Origin: Chrysopilus asiliformis
Lineage: Eukaryota > Arthropoda > Insecta > Diptera > Rhagionidae
DNA length: 64,000 nucleotides
Reading direction: 5' to 3'
NCBI GenBank assembly: GCA_964034945.1
Contig: OZ035961.1
Span: 43,676,184-43,740,183 of the forward strand
A model generated the notes under the pieces. It was not told where the DNA came from. It did not search any database and worked only from the letters and a program-made list of their open reading frames with translations. Positions 1-10,873 of the stretch are shown in pieces. Numbering within the stretch: the first letter of the stretch is position 1; each line of letters starts with the position of its first letter. Position numbers and translations under genes: made by a program.

Positions 1-417
1 TTTTAATCACACAAATTATAAATACCGACAAAAATCGACTTTGCTGAGCATTCCATGTTAGAGTGCACGGAGAGAAAAAAATGGAGTCATTAGCGAATTT
101 TCTGGTGAAGGATTAGATAGGAAAACTTCCCAGAAAATTTAGGAATCAATTTGACTTTTTTTGTTTTCCTATACATTGTTGCATATGTTACAAGTATTTT
201 GGCAGTGAGATTTGCAAATACAGGATAGATTGCCGAAATTTGGTCTATTAGAAAATATAACAGTGATTTTAAACACGGTTTTTCTCCGTGGGTTATTAGG
301 TAATTTAATGTTGCTGATTCCAAATCGGGTAGTCGGGTAGTAATTGTTATTCAATATTATTTTTACTACAACCTATTAGTATAATCTGATCAATAATCTG
401 ATCACCTTACATTAGCT

Positions 418-537
418 GCATTCCCGATCCACGTAAAAATTACAGTGCCGTACTGCGGAATACTGCACAATAAGTGCGTTCCCAATAAAAATTACTGGCC
501 AATATTACGCAGTGGTTTTTACATGTGTCGGGAATGC
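418..537. mobile_element. Small TIR element (MITE), 120 bp
   Basis: Begins gcattcccgatccacgtaaa and ends with its approximate reverse complement (ttttacatgtgtcgggaatgc). It has no coding capacity. The superfamily is not assignable because I see no clear target duplication. The rest of 1-1710 is AT-rich with no supportable gene. Confidence 0.5.
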
Positions 538-867
538 TGTTATTAAGATATTAAGGTCAAATGGTCTGAAAATTGTAAAAATGAAGAAAAAAGATGTATA
601 TAATATATCAGTGAGACAGAGAAAGTCCAACTGACATGAAAACCACGTGAAAAGTCGCGCAGAAAAAAGTGTATTGTATTGTATTGCTTACAATTGAATC
701 GAAAAGTTATACCAAAAATTTTTTAGAACGCTTCAGTAACGCTAAATTAAAAAAAAAAACATTAGCGGTAATTGATCGCAAAAACTCTTTTTGTTTTATT
801 GTTACAGAAAACTAAACGAGTTGAGAAAGACATTTAATTTCTGTAAGCGTTTGTTGGCCAGGACATG

Positions 868-1040
868 ATTCTACATAAAACTCCCATACATCAAAATCCG
901 ATTGGAATAAATTTAATTGAAAAGTTTGACTTCAAAGAGGAATTTTGATACAACTGTTCGCCGTTCACTTAAATCACCATACGGGTTTTCAATAATTGCC
1001 AAATTGGCAATTATAGCTTTTGTTATGTTTTTAAGCTCGA
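868..1040 (-). repeat. Fragment of the (ACGG)n SINE-like family
   Basis: Closely matches 21187-21372 and, in reverse complement, 26009-26215. It shares the 'attctacataaaactccc' block and the terminal 'gcaattatagcttttgttatg'. It contains only the 5' part of the family consensus. The short reading frame across it (917-1138) is repeat-derived and not a gene. Confidence 0.7.
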
Positions 1041-1713
1041 TTTACAGACCATTTGAACTTATTTGGCATAATATCTTTGGAACTTTTAGTAATCTTACAA
1101 AATTAAAGGCACAGAATTTATTTGTCTCGTTTGTTTAATAGCACTATCATTTTGATGTATTATATTTGTTCAAAAATATTACGTTTACACAATTGATTAA
1201 TTCTTGCTCTATTCTCTAGACTCAAAAATCCCAACATTTCTTTTAAATCCCTTCAAAATCAACCCGGACATTGCGTTGCGCCTTTTCATATCCTATAAGA
1301 TAATAAAGATGCGTATTTGAGATAGCGTCACCTTTTATTGTCCTCGAATTTTGGAAACTGAATAACATGCAATGTTCAATAACACGAAAATCTGTGTTGA
1401 AATGCTTCTAATCGATGTCCGATCTGAAGATTTTCCTGTTCACACTCCACAATTACTATTAAGTTGTGATTTGATTTAAACAAGAAATTGAATATTAATC
1501 AATCGGATAAAGTACATTGTTTGTCTCTTCTTATGATTTTAACATGGTATCTACCAGCATTCTTTATATTTCTATTATCTTTATATTTCTCTATCTTATA
1601 ATGATAAAGAATTTCTAATATTATATTTCTAATACCAAGTAACATAAAAGTATTGTTAAATATTTACAATCATAACAAGTCGCTAATGGAATTTAAGTAA
1701 ATAAACTGGATAA

Positions 1714-2159
1714 CCCTTGGAGCACAATGAACGCAACCAAGCCGCAACCAACACGCATCCAAATGTCACTTACGAGTTTATTTCACAGAAATGCTTTTGA
1801 GTGAGCACAGTGAACGCATTGAAGGCAACCATCGACGCAAAAGTTGCCAAACTTTGAACTTTAACGCAACAGCTCTGCGTTGACAGTTCATAAAGTGAGG
1901 CTGGGAAAATGTCGTTCAAGAAAACATTGATAGCTTTATTGCAATAACATACAAATAACAAAGATAAAGACCAACAATGCAAATTATCGCTTCAAAATCT
2001 CTCATTTTTTATATATTTTTATACTTTAGTTCACTTTTAATTTTTCTGTGTTTGTCTCACAACGCAACAAACGACGCTTCTATTGTGCTCAACCTGCGTT
2101 GTGTGACAGTTCGAAGTTTCCTTAGTTGCGGCTTGGTTGCGTTCATTGTGCTCCAAGGG
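1714..2159. mobile_element. PIF/Harbinger-like MITE with TAA target duplication
   Basis: About 36-bp terminal inverted repeats (cccttggagcacaatgaacg at the left, its complement at the right) enclose 446 bp. TAA trinucleotides flank both ends (1711-1713 and 2160-2162), which is the PIF/Harbinger signature. A second internal inverted pair (tcacaacgcaac / gttgcgt) makes it strongly foldback. No transposase is present. Confidence 0.75.
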
Positions 2160-2162
2160 TAA

Positions 2163-3570
2163 GGTTTTTAAAAGAAATAAATTCATCAGCTACATAAAAT
2201 GCTCTTAGTTGTAGAAGGCTATAGTGATATTTTGCTAGATGTTGTCGCCCTAAAATTTACCAAGGAGTAGATATTGCTGAAGACAGTTATTTAAAAAACA
2301 GAATTTTTATTTTTACGTCTTTTTTTGAGAAACCAATTTCGTAGATCGATCGAAAAATTTTAAGGAGGGAAAACACATGTGTTGCAACCATTTTTCTTCC
2401 TTCAAGAAAAGCGAAAACTTGGAATTTTAGGCCAATCGGTTTAATGATTTCCAAGTTACAGCTTTTGTAAAAGTTAGGCTTGTATTTCCACTAAAACTTT
2501 CCACCTACTCCTGGTTTTCTCGCATTGCTGGAGTCGAAAAATATTCTGGCGGCTCGGATATCGAAAAACACTCTTATAACAAGTTGTTACAAATACTATT
2601 AACATTCAATTCATTTTAGTAAAATATTAATGAAAACCTATAAAGTTTCATGGCAATGCATTTCATTGTGGAAAACCTAGAAAGTTTCATTAATCTTTAA
2701 TTTTAGTAAATTTATAGTAATTTAAAATCACTAAAAGAGTGATGTGTGGATGCCTGTTCAAACGCGGTCATTTTTTTTTTTTTTTGTTTGGGACATTTTA
2801 AGCCGATTTGCATCAAAATTTTAATTCTGGTTTGTTTGTTACCAGTAAACTCAGGAATGGCTGAGCGGAATATTCTGAAATTTTACAGTTAAGATAATTA
2901 TAAACCCGGTTCAAACATAGGTTATAAGTCATTTTGTTTGCACGTCTCCATATCGGAGGCCCTATACAAACTGACAGGTTTTTTGCGTTTTTTAGATACG
3001 GAATACATTATCTTCAATGGTTCCAATTCAATGGTTCCAAATTTGTGAAGTTTATATCATGAATTATTTTTCTGAGTGTATACACGGCAAAAAAGCATAA
3101 TGTATTTTTCAATCCAAAAATTATATTGAAGAAATTTTAATACAATTTTGGATTTTGGACCTGCGATTTTTTTTAAATATTTTAGTCTTTTTTGCTTTCA
3201 TATTTTAACAATTTTGTATTATATATTGAACCTAAATACTTCTAATATTAATGTCTAAAATTTAATCAAAATTGTAGATTTAAATACTAAATTGAACCAA
3301 AAATAAATTTTAAAAAATTTTGCATTGGATTCCATATAGGTCCAGCGTAATCCAATTTTGATTGGAATTTACTCCAAGATTTATTACCGTGTACATTTAG
3401 CGATTAGCCTCACATTTACTACTTGGTTTAAAAACCTTCTTTTTAAATCATGGGAACTTAGAAAAACTGTCTCTGCTCTCATACTAAATATATCTATTAA
3501 ATTGTTATCTCAATAACAACATTATATTGTTGAGATAACTTTATTTTGACCAGAAATTAAAATTCGATAC
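2163..3570. other. AT-rich intergenic DNA, no gene seen
   Basis: There is no open frame with a recognisable domain. A compact hairpin lies near 3502-3540 (gttatctcaataac ... gttgagataac). Confidence 0.5.
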
Positions 3571-4094
3571 GTTTGTTCGTGAAGTGTTGCCGAAATGATT
3601 GCTTTGATGGTCAATATGTGTTCAATAATGAGATTTTCACACATGTTTATAACTATTTAGAGCGATAAGGCAGCAGTTAATATCATGTGAACTCCAATCT
3701 TTTTAATCCAATTGCAAGCACCTTTCATATATAGATATTTAAAACCTCGCTTCGATTAGACATAAATTCAGATTTCCTTCATGGCATACCATTGAAATGT
3801 TCCGTGGGGACATCATTTGTCAGAATTTTTTTGTTTGTTCGTGAAGTGTTGCCGAAATGATTGCTTTGATGGTCAATATGTGTTCAATAATGAGATTTTC
3901 ACACATGTTTATAACTATTTAGAGCGATAAGGCAGCAGTTAATATCATGTGAACTCCAATCTTTTTAATCCAATTGCAAGCACCTTTCATATATAGATAT
4001 TTAAAACCTCGCTTCGATTAGACATAAATTCAGATTTCCTTCATGGCATACCATTGAAATGTTCCGTGGGGACATCATTTGTCAGAATTTTTTT
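3571..4094. repeat. Perfect tandem duplication, 2 x 262 bp
   Basis: Unit 1 (3571-3832) and unit 2 (3833-4094) begin gtttgttcgtgaagtgttgc, and I find no difference between them by eye. The unit has no coding potential or TIRs. Identity implies a very recent duplication or an assembly artefact. Confidence 0.9.
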
Positions 4095-4619
4095 GATATC
4101 TTGGGCAAAAATTCTAAGAAAAACTATGCCCGCAAGTGTCATTTTAATGGCAGGTTATCGATAAAATCACAATTTATGTCTAATCGAGACCTAAAATAAC
4201 ATCAACCTTTGTTTGAAACGCTTCAAATAAAATCCACATAATGTTTACAGTGATCACTATAATCAGTATTTTTTAAAAAAAACCTCACAATTTTTAAATA
4301 CGTACAATGAATAAAATCAATATATCGACATATAGAAATGCAAACTATATCAATATTTTTAAATAGTAAGTTTAAATTCGGATATTAGTTTAAAATTTTA
4401 GTTTAAATAACATACCGCTTTTGAGATATTTATGTAATTGTGTATCTCAGATATAAATTTCACAAAATTATATTTAAAACATTCCGTCGTTGATTTTTAT
4501 TACTCTGGTCCAGATTCAGTACAAAATCGTACTATAAACATTGATTACGAAATAAACATTGACAAAAAGTTTAAGTATTAACACTTTAAATGTAGTATTA
4601 GTTCGAAACGAAATTCATC

Positions 4620-5030
4620 ACCATAATTCCAGGATAATCCTCAGTAACCGACGCTTTTCAAATCGATTCATACAAATCTGAGATTTACGACGAAGGTATG
4701 CACCGCAACCATCTCGCGCAAAGCACCGAATCCTAACTAAAATGACGATTTCACTGGTCCGCGCTACCACTTCAATTCCCAAAAGGGGGATGCTGTAGTT
4801 CCGTCAGGCATCATCATCGAGCGACAAAACTCCTATTCCATGCCATTCCACACCAAACTGAAACTTAACACTCCAGCTTAGACCTTAACTTCGACTGGGA
4901 ACAAGGATTCCAGCTCCTTCCCCGGGACCCAACCCCGTTGCCCGTACTGGGGTGATTTCTGGAGGAATAATTCGGGCAACGCCTGTTTAATTTTCCCTGC
5001 GATCGACGCACCAGCCTAGCACTTAAGGTT
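4620..5030. other. GC-richer block of unknown origin
   Basis: This stretch is visibly richer in G+C than its AT-rich surroundings and contains C-rich runs such as ctccttccccgggacccaac. I see no TIRs and no recognisable protein in any frame; the 65-codon minus frame has no domain. It could be a fragment of a retroelement or a conserved non-coding block. From 5031 to 5899 the sequence is AT-rich with nothing recognisable. Confidence 0.35.
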
Positions 5031-5899
5031 ATGTGTATGTACATAAAGTGTACCATTTTCATAATGTTTTGTTTTCACTTTAATGATGCAAATTATGAGT
5101 TCTTTCTTTTTCCTTCTCAAGCAACATAAAATATTGGTATACTTTCCAACGGACTCGCAGTAACATCGGTAAGGAAAGGCGCAATTATTAATGTCCACAA
5201 GCGAGAGAAGCTGAATTGCTCCATAAGAAATTTGAGAGCGTGCGCATACTTGAAGAGTTTTCATTGCTTTTATTCTTTTTATGATTTTGCTTTTCAATTA
5301 TGTTTTGTTTTTTTTTATACTCTGCCAAGAAATAGTTTAACAAACAACAAAGTTAAAGACATAATACAAGAAATGAGACCCCGTCAAAGATCATAAAATT
5401 GCATTTTGTTATTCAGCCATTTCGTTCCACTTCATTTGAATTTAAATACGGTATCCATTCATGATAACGATAACCAGAACTAAAACCAACGTCTTATACC
5501 CGTGCATAAAAATTTTAGTCCTTTACATTACAATAATTTTTACGACAATCTTACGTTGAGATATTTAAGTAATTTAAAAATCTGATTTTAACAAAAAAAA
5601 AGGTTGTTTTTTCAGTCAGAAATTACATTTTTACTGTACTGTACTGTACTGACATTATTGCATCATAGTCCAATCGGACTATAAAATCGAAATTACAACA
5701 AATTTTGTATTTAATATCAAGGACTGTGATTACGAATTTTCGTAAACGAGACGTTATTTATTTAATTTTTGATTTTAAATTTTAAATCTACAGTTTACCA
5801 TGTTTTTTACTTTTTTTACTTTTAAAAAAATGTTTAAATTAGAATTTTGAATTTACGGGCAAGGATGTTTATCCATTGAGAATCAAAATTTCTAAAAAA

Positions 5900-6057
5900 A
5901 ACAAGAGGCGAAACAAAGGAAGGGATGAAAGAGATTTAACAGATGTACAAAATGAAAATCTGGATTGTTTTTGTTGAAAGAATGCAAAATTTGATATGCA
6001 AAAAATGGTAAGCAAACTGTGATTTTGTTAAAATCGAAATACAGTAGAGACTCGGTA
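5900..6057. repeat. Interspersed repeat, inverted copy at 20700-20848
   Basis: The segment from 'acaagaggcgaaacaaagga' to 'cgaaatacagtagagactcg' is the near-exact reverse complement of 20700-20848. The terminal CAGTAGAGACTCGGTA block resembles a pogo-type MITE end. Confidence 0.7.
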
Positions 6058-6300
6058 CAGGCATTATTTTAAAGTCAAAATTTCAAGTTTTTTTTAAATA
6101 GAATTGAATGTTGTCACATAGGTATAAGTTTTTAATGCAGCAACATTGTTACTTAATTTTAACTTGAAAATATGTTTTTTGCCCTTAAGACTATTAAACA
6201 AAATGTGCCCCATAAAGAATAATCCAGTAATTAGAAAATCTCCGTGGTTCAAATTAGGTCTGGTTTCTATTGAGAAATGTAGTTCTCTAATACTCTACTG

Positions 6301-6511
6301 CAGCGTTTTCCAAACTGGGAGGCGTGGACTACTCTAAGGGGAGGCGCGAATATTAGCCAGTATTGACAAAAAAAAGTGCACGTGCAGCTAATACAATACG
6401 TAACATATAGGTACATATTAACTACTATGATGCTACCCTTACCCCGTAGCAAACATAACGGTTCAAATATTTTTAAGGGAGCCGTGGTAAAATAAAGTTT
6501 GGAAACCACTG
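6301..6511. mobile_element. hAT MITE with 8-bp target duplication
   Basis: The ends are CAGCGTTTTCCAAACT and AGTTTGGAAACCACTG. Exact 8-bp duplications ctctactg lie at 6293-6300 and 6512-6519. Length 211 bp, non-coding. TIR type and TSD length are diagnostic of hAT. Confidence 0.88.
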
Positions 6512-6620
6512 CTCTACTGTATTAGATAAATGTAGTTCTGGCTACACTTCCCGTGTCAAAATCGTTTGCTAAACGATTGTGGACAGGCTAGCACAGAGAC
6601 GGCAACGACAGAATTAAGTA

Positions 6621-7112
6621 ATCAGGGTATTCACAGTCGTCTTTTAAATTGCGGGTAAATTTACCGCTCATTCAGTCAAATTTAACAGATTTTTACCGAG
6701 ACGGTAACTTGGTTCATGTAAAAATGAATTACCGGATTCGGTAATTGTATACATGCCTCGAGTCGTGTTTTTCAGCCTCGGTATTCGGTATCAAGAATCA
6801 ACCGCGGGTGGCGCTAGTAATGTTTTTAATTGTCAAATTTTTTCGCTGGTTATCTCATCGGACTGCAAATTTTTTCAATTTTGATAGCCGTTGCCACAAT
6901 AGAAATTCAAAAGAATACATCAAACATGGATTTAAAGGTATGTGATATATTTTACAATCAAATTCGCAGTTCATGATTTGGTCACGTATCAAATAAAAGC
7001 GCTGTTCTCAAATCTGTGCTGTGGGATGTTCACAGCAGAATATTTTCAGTCTTTTAATATTACCGAAAATACCGAATACCGAAAATTAAAAGAGGATTGT
7101 GAATACCCTGAT
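6621..7112. mobile_element. TIR element with a related copy at 23203-23695
   Basis: TIRs atcagggtattcacagtc and the complement of gattgtgaataccctgat flank 492 bp. The 4-mer agta occurs on both sides (6617-6620, 7113-7116). An internal GGTAATTC/GAATTACC-rich segment and a region ending near 7100 recur in reverse orientation at 23203-23695. Small frames inside are non-coding. Confidence 0.7.
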
Positions 7113-7329
7113 AGTAAGGCTTTTTCCATCGCGTCAGTTAAATGTTAAATACAAGACAGTGTACGGGAAAAAGGAGGACGGGATGGAAATCCTAATTTTG
7201 AGGGTGTATTTGACCTTGAGGGTTACAATTTCTCGCCTGCGGCGCATAAATTTCTACCTGTATGCATTCTTTTAATAAAAATTTTGCCTGTAGCGGATTT
7301 TTTTTTTCAATTTCTGTCTACTATATGCA

Positions 7330-7862
7330 CATCAGGGTGTTAGGGATGACAAAAGATTTTGATTTTCGCATGTCCGTCTGTCTCTCCGTCCGTCTATCTG
7401 TCCGTGAACACCATAACTTTCGAAACGATTAGACTAGAGACTTGAAATTTGGTAACTATACTTCTCGTAAATGGCTAGGCTAAGTTCTTGAACTAACAAA
7501 ATTGAACCATTCCATCCCACCTCCCTCATACAAACGAAACAGTTTTTGCAATATTCTCGAAAACAGTGAGTCGTATTGAAAAAATTATAAAGGTAAAATC
7601 CATTTAGAAGATGTTCTTCATAACTGTTCCATACATCAAAATGCATTCGGACCGCTCTTTTCCCCATCTCCCATATAAATGATATACGTTTTTTCCCGTT
7701 TTCTCGAAAAATTCGTATCGAAAAATTGATAAAGATGAAATGTGTTTACAATATTCGTTTCCCCTCTCTTAAACAAATGATTTAAAAAAAAACATTTTTC
7801 ATTCATCATATAAATATTTGACAATTCGCACCTGGCAATTGTAGCTTTTCTTATGTTTAAAT
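7330..7862 (-). repeat. Diverged copy of the (ACGG)n SINE-like family
   Basis: Shares the order of blocks with 20849-21376: 'gcatgtccgtctgtc', 'gacttgaaattt', 'aggctaagttcttgaac', an 'ataaatgat' core, and the end block 'ggcaattgtagcttttctta'. It is diverged and without the pyrimidine-run expansion seen in other copies. Confidence 0.6.
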
Positions 7863-8084
7863 AAAAGTTTTGCCTGTGTTGCAGTTTTTGTCGCATACCA
7901 AAGAACTAAGTAATATTTTTTAACTAGATAATCACAAACAAAAATTCAGACAAACCTCTTCTCTCTAATTGGTGTTTCAAAAATTCCAAGCATAGAGATA
8001 AATTATTTTTATCAATTTTTGTTTTTGAAAGGAAAGGGACGTCAAGTATAGGTTTTGCTTCATGCGCTGCGCAGTTTTGGGCAT

Positions 8085-8262
8085 CAATCAATTAAATTTT
8101 CAATTCACTAAATAATTGATTAAAAATGTAATTGCAATTAAATTTAATTGCAATTAAAGATTGATTGCAGGTTGCAATTAAATTAATTACGATTAATTTA
8201 TAACGATTAATTCAATTGCAATTAAATTTAACTGCAATTAAATTAATTGCGATTGTAATTTT
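8085..8262. repeat. Degenerate AATTGCAATTAA palindromic array
   Basis: About 180 bp made almost wholly of short palindromes such as aattgcaatt and attaat in imperfect tandem. A second array lies at 9070-9270. Confidence 0.65.
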
Positions 8263-8269
8263 GATTTAA

Positions 8270-8687
8270 GCGAGAACTCCAATTGGGCAGAGGCAGCAGC
8301 AGAGGCAGAAGCAGAACTTTAGAATACATAGCGTCTTATGTGATGAGCTCCAATAAAGCAGCAGCAGAGGCAGCGGCAGAAGCAGAAACACATTTTAGCT
8401 CTAATCTCTAAATTTCTGCTTTCAATTTAACCTCACAAATCGTTGTTGATATTTTTTTGCATATATGGACGGAAGTAAATATTTGTAATACTTGAAATGG
8501 AGGAGAAATAAATTGAATACTTAAAAAACGACAAAATATTATACGACAAATCATGCCGCGGATATAAAAACGTACAACGTTTTGACAGGTTTCTGCTATT
8601 TTCGTCAGAATTCAAATTTCATTGTGGTACAGAAAGCAGATTCTGCTTCTGCCTCTGCTGCTGCCTCTGCCTAATTGGAGTTCTCGC
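8270..8687. mobile_element. Foldback/TIR element with GCAGAG-rich ends
   Basis: About 50-bp inverted repeats begin gcgagaactccaatt and run into (gcagag)-type repeats on both sides. The 5-bp direct repeat TTTAA occurs at 8265-8269 and 8688-8692. The interior is AT-rich and non-coding. I cannot assign a superfamily. Confidence 0.7.
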
Positions 8688-9069
8688 TTTAAAATTAAAA
8701 AATAAAGGTCTGTAAAAAAATGTACATAGGATAAATGCTACAATGACTAATCTGCCAAAGAGCCACAAATTGTCTAATAATATGTTTAAAATTTAATCTC
8801 ACTTGAATATGTAATTAAAACGGCATTTTTTTAATCATTCAATCCACTTACCACAAAACTTTGATTGAACCCTTGAAAGGTTTCAGTACGTAATTCCGAC
8901 AATCAAAATCCCGAATTTCATAGTCCCGAATTTCAGAGTCCCGAATTTCAGCTGCACGATTCTTATAAATTATTAATCCTTTTTATTAATTTTGCTTTTC
9001 CAGAACCGTTAATTGCAAGGTGTTGACAATTCGGGATTTTTCATTAGGGGTTTTGTTTTTTTAAAGTTT

Positions 9070-9270
9070 ATACGATTTAATTGTTAATTGTTACTAGCAA
9101 TGATTGATCAAACAATAATTAACAATTGATTAGTTGTAATTGTGCAGAGCAGCAACTAACAATTAATTAGTCGTTAATTGGGAAATATACAATTAATCAA
9201 TTGTCAATTGCAGAATTTACATTTCCAATTGATTAATTGTAATTGTTAATTGCAATTAAAAATCAATTGC
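9070..9270. repeat. Second AATTAATTG/CAATTAATT array
   Basis: Alternating caattaac, gattaattg and ttgtaattg motifs match the composition of 8085-8262. 9271-9810 is otherwise featureless. Confidence 0.55.
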
Positions 9271-9810
9271 ACTTTTTTTACTGTGATTTTCATAAAACTT
9301 TTTTATAAAAAATTTCAAGTCGCTAGATCATCGCGTTCTTGAATGAATTAAGATACGTAAAACCGACAAACCGACTCACAGTGTGTCATCTGACGAATCT
9401 AGGTGGACAAAAGTCATTACCAGATTCCCACCAATGAGCTAAAAACTGATGTAAACAACACCTTCAAACTTCCAAAACTGACTATTGTTTATGTCTAACA
9501 TCTAACGGTAATTAAAAACAAGTTGAGTCAATTGTTAAGTGCAATTGTAATTATACGCCAGTCACATTTTCGCGATACTTTGTGCACCAGCTTACTGTGT
9601 CAGTTTGCAATTGTGAAATATTTTTATTAATAGATCTTATTTCTGAGGGCAAGTAATATATTTTTTTCAATTAATATTAATTTGTATGTTATTCAAATAA
9701 TATGTGTTGAAAGTATAGGTAAAATACATGTTATTTTTTCTTTGTTTCACAACTTTCAAAGTCTGGAAATAATATGTACCCACATGTACCCGGGCTAAAT
9801 TTTGCATATA

Positions 9811-10215
9811 TCGCACATGGTCCCGTAGACTGTAGTATCTCAAAATCGGCCATTTCAAGAAAAACGCATTCAAAGTTTTCATTTCAAAATAATTGTTTAT
9901 AAATAATTGTTTTTTTCTGTTGTCTGTACAGTAATATTTCAATTTATTACTCTTTTGATAATAATTTACAGATCATTTGCTTCATTTTTTTTTTTTTTTG
10001 CAATAATAAAAGATAGAGTTAGGTTTGTTTTCCACAAAATCAATTTAAATTTTAAAAAATGGGAATTTAAAAAACCAAAAATAAATAAATTTTAGGACTA
10101 CGTTTACATTTAAATTTGTTTTTCATTTGATTCCGCCAATTTTCCTTTACATAATGGAATAATTACTCAAAAACACATTTTTTTGAGATACTACAGTCTA
10201 CGGGACCATGTGCGA
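9811..10215. mobile_element. MITE with TA target duplication (Tc1/mariner type)
   Basis: TIRs of about 32 bp (tcgcacatggtcccgtagac and its complement) bound 405 bp. TA dinucleotides flank both ends (9809-9810, 10216-10217). Non-coding. 10216-10873 is AT-rich with no gene. Confidence 0.72.
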
Positions 10216-10873
10216 TATTCTAGTTGCATCATTTTTCTTTATAATAGTATAAATTTTAGCCAGCACACTCAAGTACAACTATATTTTTTTGGTTTTTTTA
10301 AGAAAACCTTTACTGATAACTGATACCTCGGATTCCGATGAGGAACGTTACTTATAAAATTATTTTATTAATATGAATATTGTATTCAATGTAAAAAAAT
10401 GTATTTTAAGATACTATTCTTACATTTCTTGTATTATGGATTTTTAGGTTATTTTAGTATTTTTTTTGAATTTTTATAACTTCATAATCCTGTAACTAAT
10501 TTGCTTAAAAAATAATAAAGAAAACATTAGAAAAATGATTTATATTATTTTAATACTAACAAACTAATTGATACGAATACAACACTGCCGAAAAATAATT
10601 TTGTCCAGCTAGGTTGTTCTACGCGACACACTGTGCGACTGGCTGACGGACATGGTTTGCGTGTCTGCTCTAAATCGAATGGAGTTTACAGATTTCGGCA
10701 ATCATACCAAACTTGACCACAAAATCAAAAATTTATTTTCTTTGGAAATAAAAATTCTGTCCTAAAGAAAAATAAAATATGAAAACATTTCAAAAATTAT
10801 GCCATTTATTAATAATTTTGTAAACTTGATTATTCATTAATTAAAAGCTATTAAAAGTAGAAATAAATAAAAT

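Noticed and set aside
6942..7148. 68-codon plus frame and its 23169-23372 counterpart as a conserved gene
   Set aside because: Both lie inside two copies of one TIR element; similarity reflects the repeat, not a gene.
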